64,000 nt of DNA from Nautilus pompilius (lineage: Eukaryota > Mollusca > Cephalopoda > Nautilida > Nautilidae). The stretch is from assembly GCA_018389105.1 (NCBI GenBank), contig JACATO010002133.1, positions 310,001 through 374,000 of the forward strand, written 5' to 3'. This document shows positions 9,787 to 23,678 of this stretch, in pieces (the first letter of the stretch is position 1; each line of letters begins with the position of its first letter). The translations under genes and the position numbers were made by a program. The notes below the pieces were generated by a model, which did not search any database, was not told the origin of the DNA, and saw only the letters and a program-made list of their open reading frames with translations.

Positions 9787-12700
9787 ATGAAGGTAGACAT
9801 TCACAGTCACATCCTACCCCAGTCCTGGCCGGACCTGAAGGAAGTAAGTGAGCGGAATTGCTTCTGAAATCCCCTCAAGAAAAGATGTCTACCTCCCTCT
9901 CTCTGTTATAAAAGAAACACAACGTGTGTGTGTTTTTTGTTTTGTTTTGACCGGTCCAGCTGACGGTAACAGGTGCGCGGTTCATCCTCCCGAAGCCATT
10001 TTTTTTTTTTTTAAAAATGTATTTACCCCTCAGAGGCCCCCTTGCTTGAAGTATGGAGCTGAAGAATTCGTGCCCCCTCCGTCCGATTCTTGCCTGCGAG
10101 GTCGGCGCGATTACGTTCAAGCGAAGCCCGGCCGGAATAGCAGCGCGCCCCAATGGTATCCGGCCGGGCTTCGCTTGAACGTTTCCAGTGTTGTCTGCTG
10201 GGTCGACGGGTCAAGTCAGTGCGGCGGCCGACGACCCAGGTGGCCCGGTGCCAGTCTGAGCAGCAGCAGCAGGGGGCACGGGCACTCGGGAGAGTGTCGC
10301 CGAGCGGTAAGAACGGATTGGGTTTACCGCTGGCGGCCATCAGGTGGGAGGGAGGGGCTCTCAGCCAGCTCGTCGATAAGCAGCTTTACCTGCCCCTTGC
10401 CAGTCTCTCTTAGCTGCGACCCTAGACACGGGGCCCCGAAATAAATAATACGTAACATAAAACAGGATATTAGTTGATTAAAAACGTTTAAAGGACTTGA
10501 GTAAGTTGAGGAATTATATTTAAGAAGCGTGAAGTTCGAGAGAAGAAATTAACCCAACCCGTTCCAGTGAATGTAGTGCTCTGGGGAGGTTTCAAAGTGC
10601 CATTGTGTAGAACAATTTGTTATTTTTCTTTATTAGAGAACGAGAAAGGGTTAAGTATTATCACCTGTGAAAGCTGCGAACTCTCATTGTTCTCGCGACA
10701 CATTCTTCTGCAGAGGTATGGCTATGGGGGCTGGATCCAGTTCCACCATCACTGCCAGGGCAGAGCTCAGATGCTGAGAGATGGAGTGCTGTTCAGGGAG
10801 GTTGAAGAAAACTGCTGGTCACCTGAAGCCAGACTGAGGGACATGGATGCTACTGGTATGGTTTATGGGGTATCTAGACAAGTGATATAACACAAACCAA
10901 AGAGGTTTTTTAAAAGCTTTGGGTGACTGAGGAAAGAAAATCAACTACAACATAAATACTGTGTACCTAAAGGGCACCTGCTTTTGCTTGCGTATCTCAG
11001 AAAACTTGAAAACTTTTTACAGTTGGCCATGCATAGACTGTAGCTTTGGCATTTTTAAAATTTAAAACTATTTTATACTTATTATTAATCTTTGGAAAAG
11101 AAAAAAAAACGTTTACAAAATGTTTTCTAAGCAAGAAAGTTTGGTAAATTAGAAAATTTTTATAATTTTTATTTATTTTGTCCAAATACTATAACATGCA
11201 TCATAATGTGACTAAAAGAGTTTGACCAAAAAAAAAAAAAGAGAGAATATTTTGTTGGGCATCAAGTCATTAAAAACTATAAATGTATTATTTTTATTTC
11301 TGTAATTCTTTCTCTTGACTCTGTCTTACCTTTTTCTTTTCTTTTTTTTATTGTTCCAGTAACTTAAAATGGTTTATTCAGTCTTTTTTTGGGTAACAAC
11401 AAATTTCTTACAGTCTTTTTTTGGTAACAACAAATTTCTTTAACTACAAAACTGATGGGGGGAGAAGCTTGTGGCATCCCACTCCCTTAACAGATTAATC
11501 CAAAAGCTGTCAGAGATAGAACCTTTTATTATTATAATTAATTTAAAAAAAAAAACAAACTGGAATGATTTTTCATTTTGGTCTGCTTTAATTTGGAAAA
11601 AAAATGTATGCAGGTGCTTCCTTAGAGTATTCTAGTCAGAAGATCAGTGCTTATAATCGACTGTTATTTCTGACTAACTGTTGCTCTAGAAATTTTAAAT
11701 GAGGACAAGACTCGAAATGTTATGATGGTGTTTACTACAACAGATCTGTAGTTGAGCTCTCAGCTTTCATCATTCCCATTTAACAACATGGCTGGTTAGG
11801 TAAACTAGGTTGTGGAAAGCTAATAGTTTTTACTTGGTTTCCAGAAAAAGAAAAAAAAAATGCTTAGCAATGGAAATTGTAAGAAATAAAAAAAAAATAT
11901 ATTTAATGGATTAGCCAACAATATATGTATATTTTTAAAAACTTTTTACAGGTGTAACAGTGCAAGTATTATCCACAGTACCTGTGATGTTTAGCTACTG
12001 GGTAAGTAGAAACCAGGAGAAGGTGTGTGATATTAGCCTTGATGACTGAGTAAGTATACCTGTATATGGTAGGAGCTCTTGAGCAGCGGTCAAGGGTTAG
12101 GTTAGTCAAGGACTGTCTGCAGAATTTCCATCACACGTACCTGAAAAACCCTGCTAAAACTCTTCACTTTTAGATAGGGAAAAGACAGGGCTAGCTAGTG
12201 AAAAATGAGAATAGCAAGAAGAATCTATGCCAGGGAGGTACACCAAACCAAGTTTGTCCTGACTGGAATTTGAACTTTCGCCCTCAACCGTGACAGTCCA
12301 GTAGTCCACCACTAGGTCACTGGCTGCCCTAATATTTCTGTTAAATTGAGGTAATTGATATCTTTTAGGAAAATAAAATTAAGATTATCTCCTTGGCAGG
12401 TTCTAATTTTTAAGATAATTTCTATAAGAATGTGAGTATATAATCATAAGCATCCATTTGAGTTTTGATCTGCTTGGATGATGTTACAGACTAGATAACC
12501 AATACAGCTTGACAACCAACCATTAAAATTATCATGCATACATGCCTAACAGAAATGTAGCTGACCATGAAACAATTGTATGTCTCAGTCTAATAAAATA
12601 CAATTTTTTAAATATTTATTCTGTCATGAATGGATGTAAATTTGACAGTAAGTAGGAAAAGCAATATGGAAATATGGATTTATAGTTTAGGATTCAGACA

Positions 12701-15700
12701 TCTCTTGTATTTGTACCTTTTATGTCTTTAGTTTTATCATCCCAACAATCATTTCATTCTCTTTCAAAATATGTAATTTATTTACTTATATTTTGAACCC
12801 ATAGTTGCATACTATTATTGGTATTGGTAATCATTTTGTTAACTTAAGTGTTACTTAATATTGCTATTTATTGTCATTATGTAGTAATAACTTTATCTAT
12901 GAAAATGCATGCATTTAAATATATTGAACTGTTGAGCTTTACTGAAATTCAAGAATTGACACCAAGAAAATTTTTTAATTTATTTAAATGTAGGCAAAAC
13001 CGAAAGATACTCTGGATCTTTGCAGAATTTTAAATGATGATATTGCAGCTACTGTAAAGAAATACCCAGATCGATTTGTAGGACTTGGAACGTTACCTAT
13101 GCAAGCACCTAACCTGGCAGTTGAGGAGTTAATCAGATGCCGACATGAATTAGGTAAAATAACATTAGCTGAAGCAAGCAGATGACCAGAAGTCTTTTTC
13201 GGAAATGGACCTACTTCTGTTACACTTCTCCATCTTTGCATATCTCTATCATCTGTCCTGTAGTTTGACTGATTAAGACTCTGAAATGATTAGATTTTGT
13301 GTGAGAAAGAGAGACTGAGTGGTAATGGAACATAGGTAGCTTCATAGCTCTCTTACCTTTCCTACCTCTTTGATTGCACCTTTAAGTTGTTCTTTTTTTT
13401 TATCTTGGCAACTCTACTGGTTTTTTAGGTTAGTCAGCTAAAGCTCTGGTATGCAAGAGGTTGATGTAGTTATTAGTCCACACCAAACTGCCTTTTGCTC
13501 AAATCCCTAGATTTTTCTTACATCAGGTATTCTGCTCATTTACAGCTGAGTCATCTGAAGCCCAGCATGCATCTGGCTACTGAGTTAACCAGTCTTGGCC
13601 CTCAAGACCTGTCCTCAATCTTGAGGCCACTTGAGGACAATTTTTCAAGTCTCTGCCTTGACCTTGGCTTCAGGAAATGTAGCTTCATTAGTTTCTCATT
13701 GATAATTTAACTTTTTTTTTCAAAAATTAAATTGATGGGCTTATTTAAATTTTATTTTTTATTTTTTGTTTCAAAGTGTTTGAGTTTACTGCGGTATCCT
13801 GCACGATCTCTGCTACTACAGCCAGACAGCGCACAGTATTTAGAAATGAAACTAAGATTGACACTCTGGTGACCAATAGACTTTCTTCATTATCTTTATT
13901 TCAGAAACAAATAAATATTTATATTCTTTTCTCATTTTGGAGATGCCTCAGATAACATGAATTTCTCAGAACCAAAAATAGTTAAATACATGCATTCAGA
14001 TTTCTCTAATGAAGGAAATAAATGAAGTGCATCATGAATAAAATGAAAGAAGATTGTTGAGATTAAAGGGACTACATCTGGATTTAATAAGTAAGTATTT
14101 TGGTTAATCTCTCTTCATAAATGTATATACACATCTTTGATGAGTAGTAAACAGCTAAATGGGGGGGGGGATTTCAGGTGTTCCCACATTAACCTTTGAA
14201 TGGATGGCAATAGTTGCTAATGCATTTTTAAGGATGATTCCTGTGTGGTACACACATTCTAATCTGACGACAATGTTCAAAGAGGTCTCTAACACATTTA
14301 ATCTTCAGAAACATAGTTACAGTAAAGATAATGAATGATTATTAGTAGTGATAGTTTTGGTACTACACAAAATGGGTATACAGAACATTCATTACATTTC
14401 CTGAGCAATGCGCAGTTTGTGATTGCAGACACTACCAAAGGTGCAAACTCACTGTGCAGCGGTTAAATCACCCAATGGACCTAATGCTTACATCACTTTC
14501 TGAACTCTGCTGTAGCAGCCACGCGTGTAGTGCCATGGAGGCACCATTGTACAAGTTTGAAAGTGGCACTACTTTCTAGTTGTCATACTTTATAACACTA
14601 ACAGGCTAATAATAATAGTAATAATAATAGGATGTTAGACATCATCTTTTTGTAGTTCATTATATGGCAGTGAGACTTCATGCAATTAAAACTAAAAATA
14701 AAATACAGCTTATTTGAGGTTCTTTATGTCCATTAAAATCAGGATGCAGTTATTTAAATATCTGGCATTTCTGAAAATAAATAGTTTTGACTCTCTAGCC
14801 ATTTTTAATTTTTCTTTTATGGAACACACTAGAGATGTGTCTAGTAGTTGATACAGATTGAAACAGACAGAAACGAGAATTCCACAGCAGCGTTTGAAAT
14901 TTGCCATTCAGAATTATTTGTCTAATTATTTTGTCTTCCTGATTACAATTTGTTAAAAAGATGTATTGTTATTCAAACAATAATAAACCTGTTTGATATC
15001 TTTTAAATTGGAGTGTTATAAATATATTAGCATATTGGTTGAATATTTAAACGTCCTCATTTAGTATTGTTGAATTTGGAGATAACTGGATATGATGCAA
15101 ATAACTGATCGATTTGTTTTGATTGAACAGAAATGGGTTTTGGATCTTGGATATTCTTTAATATTGATTATTGTAACTGAAATAATGTCGTACAGTGCAA
15201 TTGTTGAGCTTCTTTTTATTGTCTCATCACTGTTAAAACATTTTAAAACATTTTATTGTATAATTGTTGAATTAAATTTTTTATTAATATTTTTTTTTTC
15301 AGAAATCTGAAGAGAAAGCACCAGACGTTCTTGATTTATATGAAGAGGGAAAATCAAGCAGACCCTTACAGCCCTCTGGAACATATTTATTAGGCATTTG
15401 AATCCTCTTCCCAACAAAAAGGTTTAAAAATGGTCAGTGCATTGGTAGAGGATCTTACTGTTTCCTGTGAGCTCTACTGTTATCATCTGTGGAGAATCCT
15501 GCTTTTGGAAAGTTCATGTCAACTATGGACAAATGGTTTATGCTGCCCTTTGGCACCCAGCCACTGATCCCAAAAATGTATGAAGCTAAGAGATGGATTA
15601 AAAGAGAACTAAGTGTAGCAGATTTCATTGCACTGACTCTGGACCAGCAGTCAGACAAGTGCTGCCATTCATTTATCACAACCGCTGCACATACACATGT

Positions 15701-18700
15701 CAAAAATACACTTCAAATGCACCTTAAATTTGTAGCATTTAAAGGAAGCCACACGGGAGCGAGAAATTGAGCACCTATGAGAGGAATTTAACAAAAAAAG
15801 AAAATGCATCTTACATTGTTACTGGCTATGGATGAGCTACCTACCGAAAATACAGAGTTTCCTTAACTGTTAAGTTTTGACAATGACACAACATGGCAGC
15901 ACTTTTATGCAGCATATGCAGAATGTGTTCATTGTACTTTAGGTAGGATACACTCACCTCATGCTTTGCACACTTGCTGCAACGTGTAAGAGAAGGAATT
16001 AAAACAACTTCATTGTAAACTAGAGCAATGACAGGAAAGCATCCTATTTCGTGAAGCTTTTGAAAATTTGTCTAGAGCTGGATAAATCAATTCCAAGTAC
16101 AAACGCAGCCCTCTGGAATAGTTTGCATGGACAAATCAAAACAATTCTGTCCTTGGCTGAGAGAACAGCAACTTTGCAGCTGGATCATCTACTGACAACC
16201 AGAGAATCATGCATCCTCGACAGCAGCAGAGCTGGTGTATGGTGATTGGTGGTACACCGCAATGGATGCATAGTATCTTCTCTCATGGTGCTACACAACC
16301 ATGTAAAGAACTTGCATGTTCAAATGTATTATCAAAGATCCTTGGTAAATGCTCTTCTAGAATATCTTTACAGAAAGTTCAGTGGACTTCTTAAGTTGCT
16401 AAAAATCAATCAAGACAGGATGACATATGACAATGACAGACAGGATCCCAAGTGTTTTAATGAGATGGCCAGTATCTTCCTGCACGGGATTTTGTGATTG
16501 GAAACAGACCATCCAGGCAGTGACCAAAAGAAAAGCAAAATAAGAGAAGAGATGTTTAGTTTGAACTAATGATAAGGTTATTAATTGTCTTATAAAATTA
16601 TTAGCACACCTCTAAATATAAAATATTACTTATTAAGTGTGATTGTGTATATTTACTGGAATTTAATGCTACACAATATAATATAATATATAATTTTCAG
16701 ATGAAATTGTGAACCAAGTGGACCTGAGATGCCCCAAAGAAGCTACAGCTCCATCAGATGAAGCTCCAGTAAGTAAAATACCCAGAAGAGCAGAGTTTTC
16801 CACATACAAGCAGAGTGGGGGAACTGCTTTGTCTACATTAACACAGAATGCTGTGGAACATGATTTGGATGACATCAGTATCTAAACTCCAGGCACATTT
16901 TTAGGGACTGACCACTGGGGTTCAGAGCAGGAACAAACCTTTACAAAAAAATGTTCTGCATGCCAGCCACATCAGCACTGCTTGAGAGGGTGCTTAGGCA
17001 GAGTGGACTGCTGATATGACCACTCAGAGGAAGAATGAGAGAGGCTCCTCTCTCATTTGGTTTATTTGAAGTGCAGCTAAAAGGAAAATAAGTGACTAAC
17101 AAGTTTTCCCTTTGAGCCACATGGTCCTGAATAAATCTGTCTGATCAACAGACAGTAAATAGTGAAATATGACCACGGAACAGTTGTAGTCCGTTTTGAC
17201 ACTAAGACCCATGTTCATGAATGTTGAGTTGCTTTCCTAATGAGAGATCAACACAGTAATGTAGTAAAAGGCTTATTTTTGATTTTGTGTCATTAGGTGT
17301 TTTTTGTTTTCATTTTTAATAAACTGCATGTTTGATTGTGGCTTTGTCTTTTAAAATTCTTGCCAATGAGTTCAATTTGAAGCACTCAGCCTTCACATTT
17401 ATTTCCGTCTAGATGATCTGGACTTGACCTTAAAGGCTTCTGACCTCGGATTTGTGGGTCCCAGTCTTGAATCCCTCCATTCTGTCACTGATGCTCCACA
17501 AAAACAAAAAAAAAAACAGGATTCTTATGGTCTAAATTCTGGTCATTCATGGATTTTTAGTTTTGGTCTTTAAAAAACTGCTTGAAATGTATAATACCAT
17601 TCTTTCATTTGAATCTTAAATTCAGTTCTACTTGTATTCTTTTTTTGCCAACTCTCACCTGATATCTTGTCACTCAGCTTGGATAATCTTATGTGAAAAT
17701 TAAGTATCTTAATGCAGATAGATGTTACTGTTGGTATTTTTACATCAAGTAAAAGTTAATGCTTATTTAAAGATTATTAAAAAGTACTTTTTTAAAATTC
17801 AAATACATTACAGTTTTGGTAAAGTCATTGAATTTCACTTTATTTCAAGTATACAAACACATAAGCAGATGCTGTTTGCTAACATGGAGTTTGATTCTCT
17901 GTCCTCGTATTGTAATTGGTACTTTAAGTGAAGAAATCCATCTGACTTTCTTTGTTGCTATACGAAACGGTTCCTTGTGATTAATTCTGTTTGAACATGT
18001 CAGTTTTTAATGTATACCACCCACCCACCCTAGTATAAAAGCAATGGCATTTGTGTTGAACTGGCTGTATATTCAATCAACATACACATGTAATGCAAAA
18101 CACGGGTTTGTAGCACTATGGATATTTCATTGCAAAGGGTTATATTAATGAGGAAGGTACTGTATGGTATAGCAGGCTAAAGTAGCCATTCAAAAATGTT
18201 GTATGGCTTTATTAATGGCAGCATCTCTCTACTGATTCAATAGGCTTTCCAGGCGTACAGATTGGATCTCATGTAAATGAATGGAACCTGGATGCTTCAG
18301 AACTGTTGCCAGTTTTTGCTGTGAGTCATTATGGAAATTGTTTTTGAAAAATTCTTTCTGTTTCAGCTAATTTCAGTATTTTAAAAGAAACCATTCAAAG
18401 AATACTACTTTCTTCTCTTATTTCTCAATAGAAGAGCAGACCAGTTTTTGAGCATTTTGTCAAGTTGTGTTGTTTCTGCTGCTGTTTGCAGAAATCCAGG
18501 CTCAGTGGAGACTTCAGATCTCTTATCCATTGATGCAACAGTTTTTTTAGACATGAATAATATTCAACTTGTTTAAAGGTTGAGACTTGGTTACAACTAC
18601 TAGTAATGGAATTATAGTTGTAATGGATTACTGGCTATAGTTAAGAGATAGTTTAAACCTGTTTAAAAATTAAATTTAAAGGAACACTGAATGAGCCATG

Positions 18701-21700
18701 ATGGATAGCTTCCTAAAAATCTGCATGATGGCAGGATTTCATTAGAATGTATTTTACCTGGGACAGAACAAAAACATGAGCTCATTGGTGGCCAAAACTA
18801 TTGCATCACCCTATTTCTTTTAAACAAAATACTTATTATCCATTGTGATGGTGTGGAAATATATTTTTAATGAAATAAAACCAGTTATGCCTTTGTGTTG
18901 TTATTCAAGGGGTCGCCATAGCAGCAGCTTGTGGAGATGTGATTACAGAGTAATAAAGCAGTAAACTTTGATGAGTGAATGCTTTGCAGTACTATTTTGA
19001 TTAAAGAATGTTACTTTAATGAACAAAGAATGTAACTAATACATCAGAAGCAAAGCAAATGCCTAAACACTGCAGTAATTGCATATAGTTACTGTCTGTA
19101 CATTTCTCTGGTTATGGGGGTTCTTGGATCCTCATCTTGGGTGTAAGATTAGGAATTACATACTACATACTGAGCGGGTTGCATGGCAACCGCTTCTTAG
19201 TGTAGGTGACCTTGAGTGAAGGCCCCTACTGGAACTCTTCATTTTTCAGATGTGAGAAGAAACTTACCGAGAATTTATGCAAAACTCAATCAGGCTTGGC
19301 TGGGAATTGAACTGAGGCCCTCAACCTTAGAGCTCCAGTAGTTTACCATTGAACCACTGGTATATTTGCACTTAAAATAAAGTTGGCTAATTCAGAAATT
19401 TTAGCTATGGAGACAATTAAAGTAGGATCCCACAAATCTCACAAGATGGAGACTTAAATGTGAACTTATTTCAGAGCAAGGTGGTACGTGCCAGAGCACA
19501 TTAGGAAATTATATTATGATCTTATTGCAATTGCTGGTGAACAGTTGAAGATAAAAACATCAAAAGATAAATTGGCTTTATTTTTAGGTGAATATTCCAT
19601 ATTTTAATAATTAAGAAGGGGAAACTGTTTGAACTAGAATGTCAAAGATGTGATTTTCAGAACAAACTGCACTTGTTCTGGATTAAGTTTATGGTATTGG
19701 AAAACCAGATGAGGAAATTAATCTAGGGTTTGTTTTAAATACATCTGCAGTAACAGCAGATAAATAAACCTGCAAAGTTAAAATAAGCTGATTTTGTTCC
19801 ATAGCAGGAGGAATCACACTCTTGTTAATGTTGTGTGAATTGTAGAAGTTAGAGAAAACTTGCATGTGTGGTGACAAGGTAAGAGAAATTAAGTGACCAA
19901 GATGTGCTGTTATAAAGAAGAAGAATAATAAAACTGAGGAATAGTCTTTTTTTTTTTTCTTTTCTTTCTAATCTACTTGTTAACAAATAATGTTCAGTTG
20001 TTTGATATGACAGTTACGGCAGGAGACAACTGAAACAAAAAAAAATTCTGGTTAGAATTTTGGGTTTCCATTGGTAACCCTGACCATCACAATATCATGC
20101 TTGAAGAAGAGAAAAGAAATGATTGCCTCTTTCTGTCTGTTTGTCCGTTCGACCGAGAGTGAGATAACAATGGGAGACTCAAAATTTGACATAGGTAGGT
20201 CAGTAGGAAAATTCATTTACAAATGGAAAGGCAGAAAAGGAAATGGGAGACTTAGATCCAGTGGCAAGATGAGAGAGAACAACAAACATATCTGTAACCA
20301 GTATTATTGTTTGTTAGATAGTGATGGATGACAAAATAATTTATAAAAATTCTAAAAATTCAAAAGTTGGTAAAAACTTAAAACAAAGTCTAAGTGTTAC
20401 AATAAAACTAATTTAAAATATGGGTTTGGAGGTTGGAAAACTCTTCTCAAAAACAGGAAATCCAGCTAAAAAAATCAGAAAACTTAACATTGTAAACTCT
20501 ATTACCACTTTCTTTCTTTCTTTCAGGCAGCAGAAGAGCATCACTGCGCAATTTTTGTTCATCCATGGGATATGTCAATGGAAGGCCGCATGAAAAAGTA
20601 CTGGCTACCATGGTTGGTTGGTATGTGCTAGACTTTACCATTGTTGTTATCTGGCTTAGTGTAGGGTAAATTAATTTTATTGTACAGTTATTTATCTAAA
20701 TTTTGCATTTTCATTTTTTAAAACTTGTGCATGTGTCTAAAGGTGCTGGTTCATTTGCTACCATTATAATCCTAAAATGAGAGAGAAATGTAAAAGAGTT
20801 AAGATGTTAATATCCATGGTGACAATGCATTGGTAGTAACTTAAAAAAACAACAACAAAATTTGTTACACGTGCCCTCTAGTGGTTGGTCCTTATGGCCA
20901 CAAAAGCAGTGCATATTGCCACCTCTTTACATTCTGTGATCTCCACTGTTTACAGGGTGGCATTCAAGCTGCTGCTGGTAAAAACCATTGAGAAAGAAAC
21001 TGGCTGAAATATTTTGACCAATTTCCTATCTTGCTTCCAGCCTGTGTGGAAGTAGAAACATTTCTTGTCTTTATGACTCCTCTTCAAATTCCCAGTTGAT
21101 TCTTTGAAAAGTTATATGAAGCTTCTGATTGCAACTTAGCATCATGTTCTTTCTGGTTTATTCTCAGAACACCTACACTTCCCATGATTCTTTGCACAAA
21201 TTCCATTTGTAGCTGAAGGAGGCTCTGTCACTGACTTTCCATTCAGCATTGTCAGAGCAAAAGGAATAACAGAAAGATTTTTTTTTTTAAAAAAATAAAC
21301 TTAATTCTCTAATGCCCTTGTTACTCTTAATAACATTATCATGTAGAGAAGAGGGAGCAGAGACTCTGATTCCATTTACGTTTTTTCTCAAGATCTTATT
21401 TCTATTTTTTTTCCAGTGTTCTCTAATGAAGATATATCCATTTAGTAAAAAAAACACTAGATAATAGCACCTATTGCTGTGCTCCTCTCATTGTTTGCTA
21501 TCTGAGTTGTTAGGCTCTCTAATATGATGTTACACTTTCCTGAACGGTTTTTACTCCTTAGAGGTGTTTTCCACTGAAAACATTAAATGTACAGCATCTT
21601 TGGATGTGGGACACATGCACAAGACATGTCGGTTGTAAAGAAAGTCAGAGAAATTCTAAAACCTTCAACAGTGAAGGAAATAATCTTGTTTTGTTTTGAC

Positions 21701-23637
21701 AGACTTAGAAATCTGCCATTTTGTTCATCAGGTCTGAATGAAATTTTGTTTGCACTCTTACGCTGTAAATGAGATTTTTACTTTATTTGTTTCAGTTAAT
21801 TATTATGTTTTGAAAATGAATTTTGCATAGCCTGTTGATATATAATAATAATAAATTGACACCTGGAAGCTAATAACGATAAATTGTTTTTGTTTTTTTT
21901 ATTAAAAATAATTTAGCTTTGTGTACAAATTTGCCTTTTTATCTCAAATTCATCAATTCAACCCCCCCTACACTTTTTGTCAGCTTTTGGGAAAGAAGGA
22001 AACAGGCTTCCTTTAGTCATTACTCTTGCTAGTGCAGAGTTGGAGCTTGTTTACTTATCATCGTTTGTATTAAACTTTTCATGCAACAACTTGTAGTGTG
22101 TGCACTTTTGTAGTTAGCTGTAATTAGAGCAAGGCTTCATTCTTTGCTGCCTTCTAAAATTTTGTCACTGGTTGTGGGTCCTACTAGATAATTATCAAGT
22201 AACTAACAACAACACCCAAACTGTTAAGCCAACAGTAGTCTTGTGTGGTTTCATGAATTCTCTTCTTTGCTGTAGGCATGCCTTCTGAGACAGCCATTGC
22301 AGTATGCTGCCTCATATTTGGTGGAGTCCTCGAACGATTTCCCAAACTAAAGTTCTGCTTTGCTCATGGAGGTACAACATTCAGTTTTCCACTACACTTC
22401 TGAGATATTTTTTAAGTTTAAAAAAAAAAAAATTTAATATATTTATATAATGATATTTTCAATGAATGGGACCAGCTTGAGAGCTGAAAATAATTTTGAA
22501 TTTTATTTTAATGCCCAGAGTCTATGATTCATTTTGCAAGGATTTTTTTTTACAGTTTTTTCTCTCCAAATCAGAAGAGCTCTAGTTGGATTTCTTGGAT
22601 AGCTTATTCTTCTGTTGCCTCTGCAATATGTTAATAATTCTTTAGTCAAAAAGTCTGAAATTGTTTTATTAAAAAGTAAATCTCAACTAATAACTCATCT
22701 GGTAAACTTAAGCATTTTCATATCAACAACAATAAAGTGAAACACTATTTTTGATACATTTCATTTATCAAGAATAAAGGGGCTATCCAGGGCTTTGTTC
22801 CAACATTTTACTATTAGAACTAGTTTTATGATCTTGTTTTGATCTGATCCCTTTGCTTTCATTCGATGGAGGTATATTGTTTTTTTTTTGTGTGCCTTTA
22901 AAAATTGGCATGCTTCAAATAAGCAGCTAGAGTGAGATTACCACACCCAAAGATTAATCTTCAGGGAAATAATGTGCAAAGAGTTTTGTAGTGTATACTT
23001 ATGAATGCGTTCTAGTGGACTGGCGGGGAGAGCTCAAGTAAATAAGACTCTTTTTCTCAATTAATAATAAACTGATTCCTATCTTAACATGCGAGGCCTA
23101 AAGTAGCTGGCATTGCTCTGTGTTTAGTGATTTGGAAAAAATGGTGACGCGTTTCCCACTATTGTGATGCGAAGCCTCATTTCGAATAACTTACTGGTTG
23201 AAATAAACTTCACGGTGTATATCATTTAAATATTGATATAAATATTACTGCCATTGCTGGTATGATTTTTCATGCTGTAATTGTAATCTTATGAGTGTAT
23301 TTTTATCAACTTTGTTGACCTAATGTTTTGGTTAGAGATTTACATGAGCAACAGTGAGGACTTTGCCAATAATGGCTGAAAGTACCGCATAAAAGAGTCT
23401 TATGGTGCAGTATTTTTATGGGTCTGGCACTCTCTCACACCTACATGTGCAGATCTGTAACTTTAAACCTGAAAATCTTGGCCAATCTGGGCTTTATACT
23501 GGAAAAGCTTGGGGACCCATCTAGTACAGGACAATGAAAAAGTGGGAACCTTGGTGCAATCAAGAACTAACATTAATCAGAACTATTCTCTTAAAATTGC
23601 TATGGAATTTACATTTTGAGTAGCACTGCTTGTTTGC

Positions 23638-23678
<41 letters not shown>

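Noticed and set aside
9848..10444. 198-codon plus-strand frame overlapping the ACMSD exon 1 end
   Set aside because: It is in another frame from exon 1 and runs through the intron and the hairpin. It has no recognisable domain and ACMSD splicing explains the region.
19300..19372. tRNA-like sequence considered as a tRNA gene
   Set aside because: Only box A and box B resemblance is present, with no complete cloverleaf. It recurs with a common non-tRNA tail, so it is a SINE.
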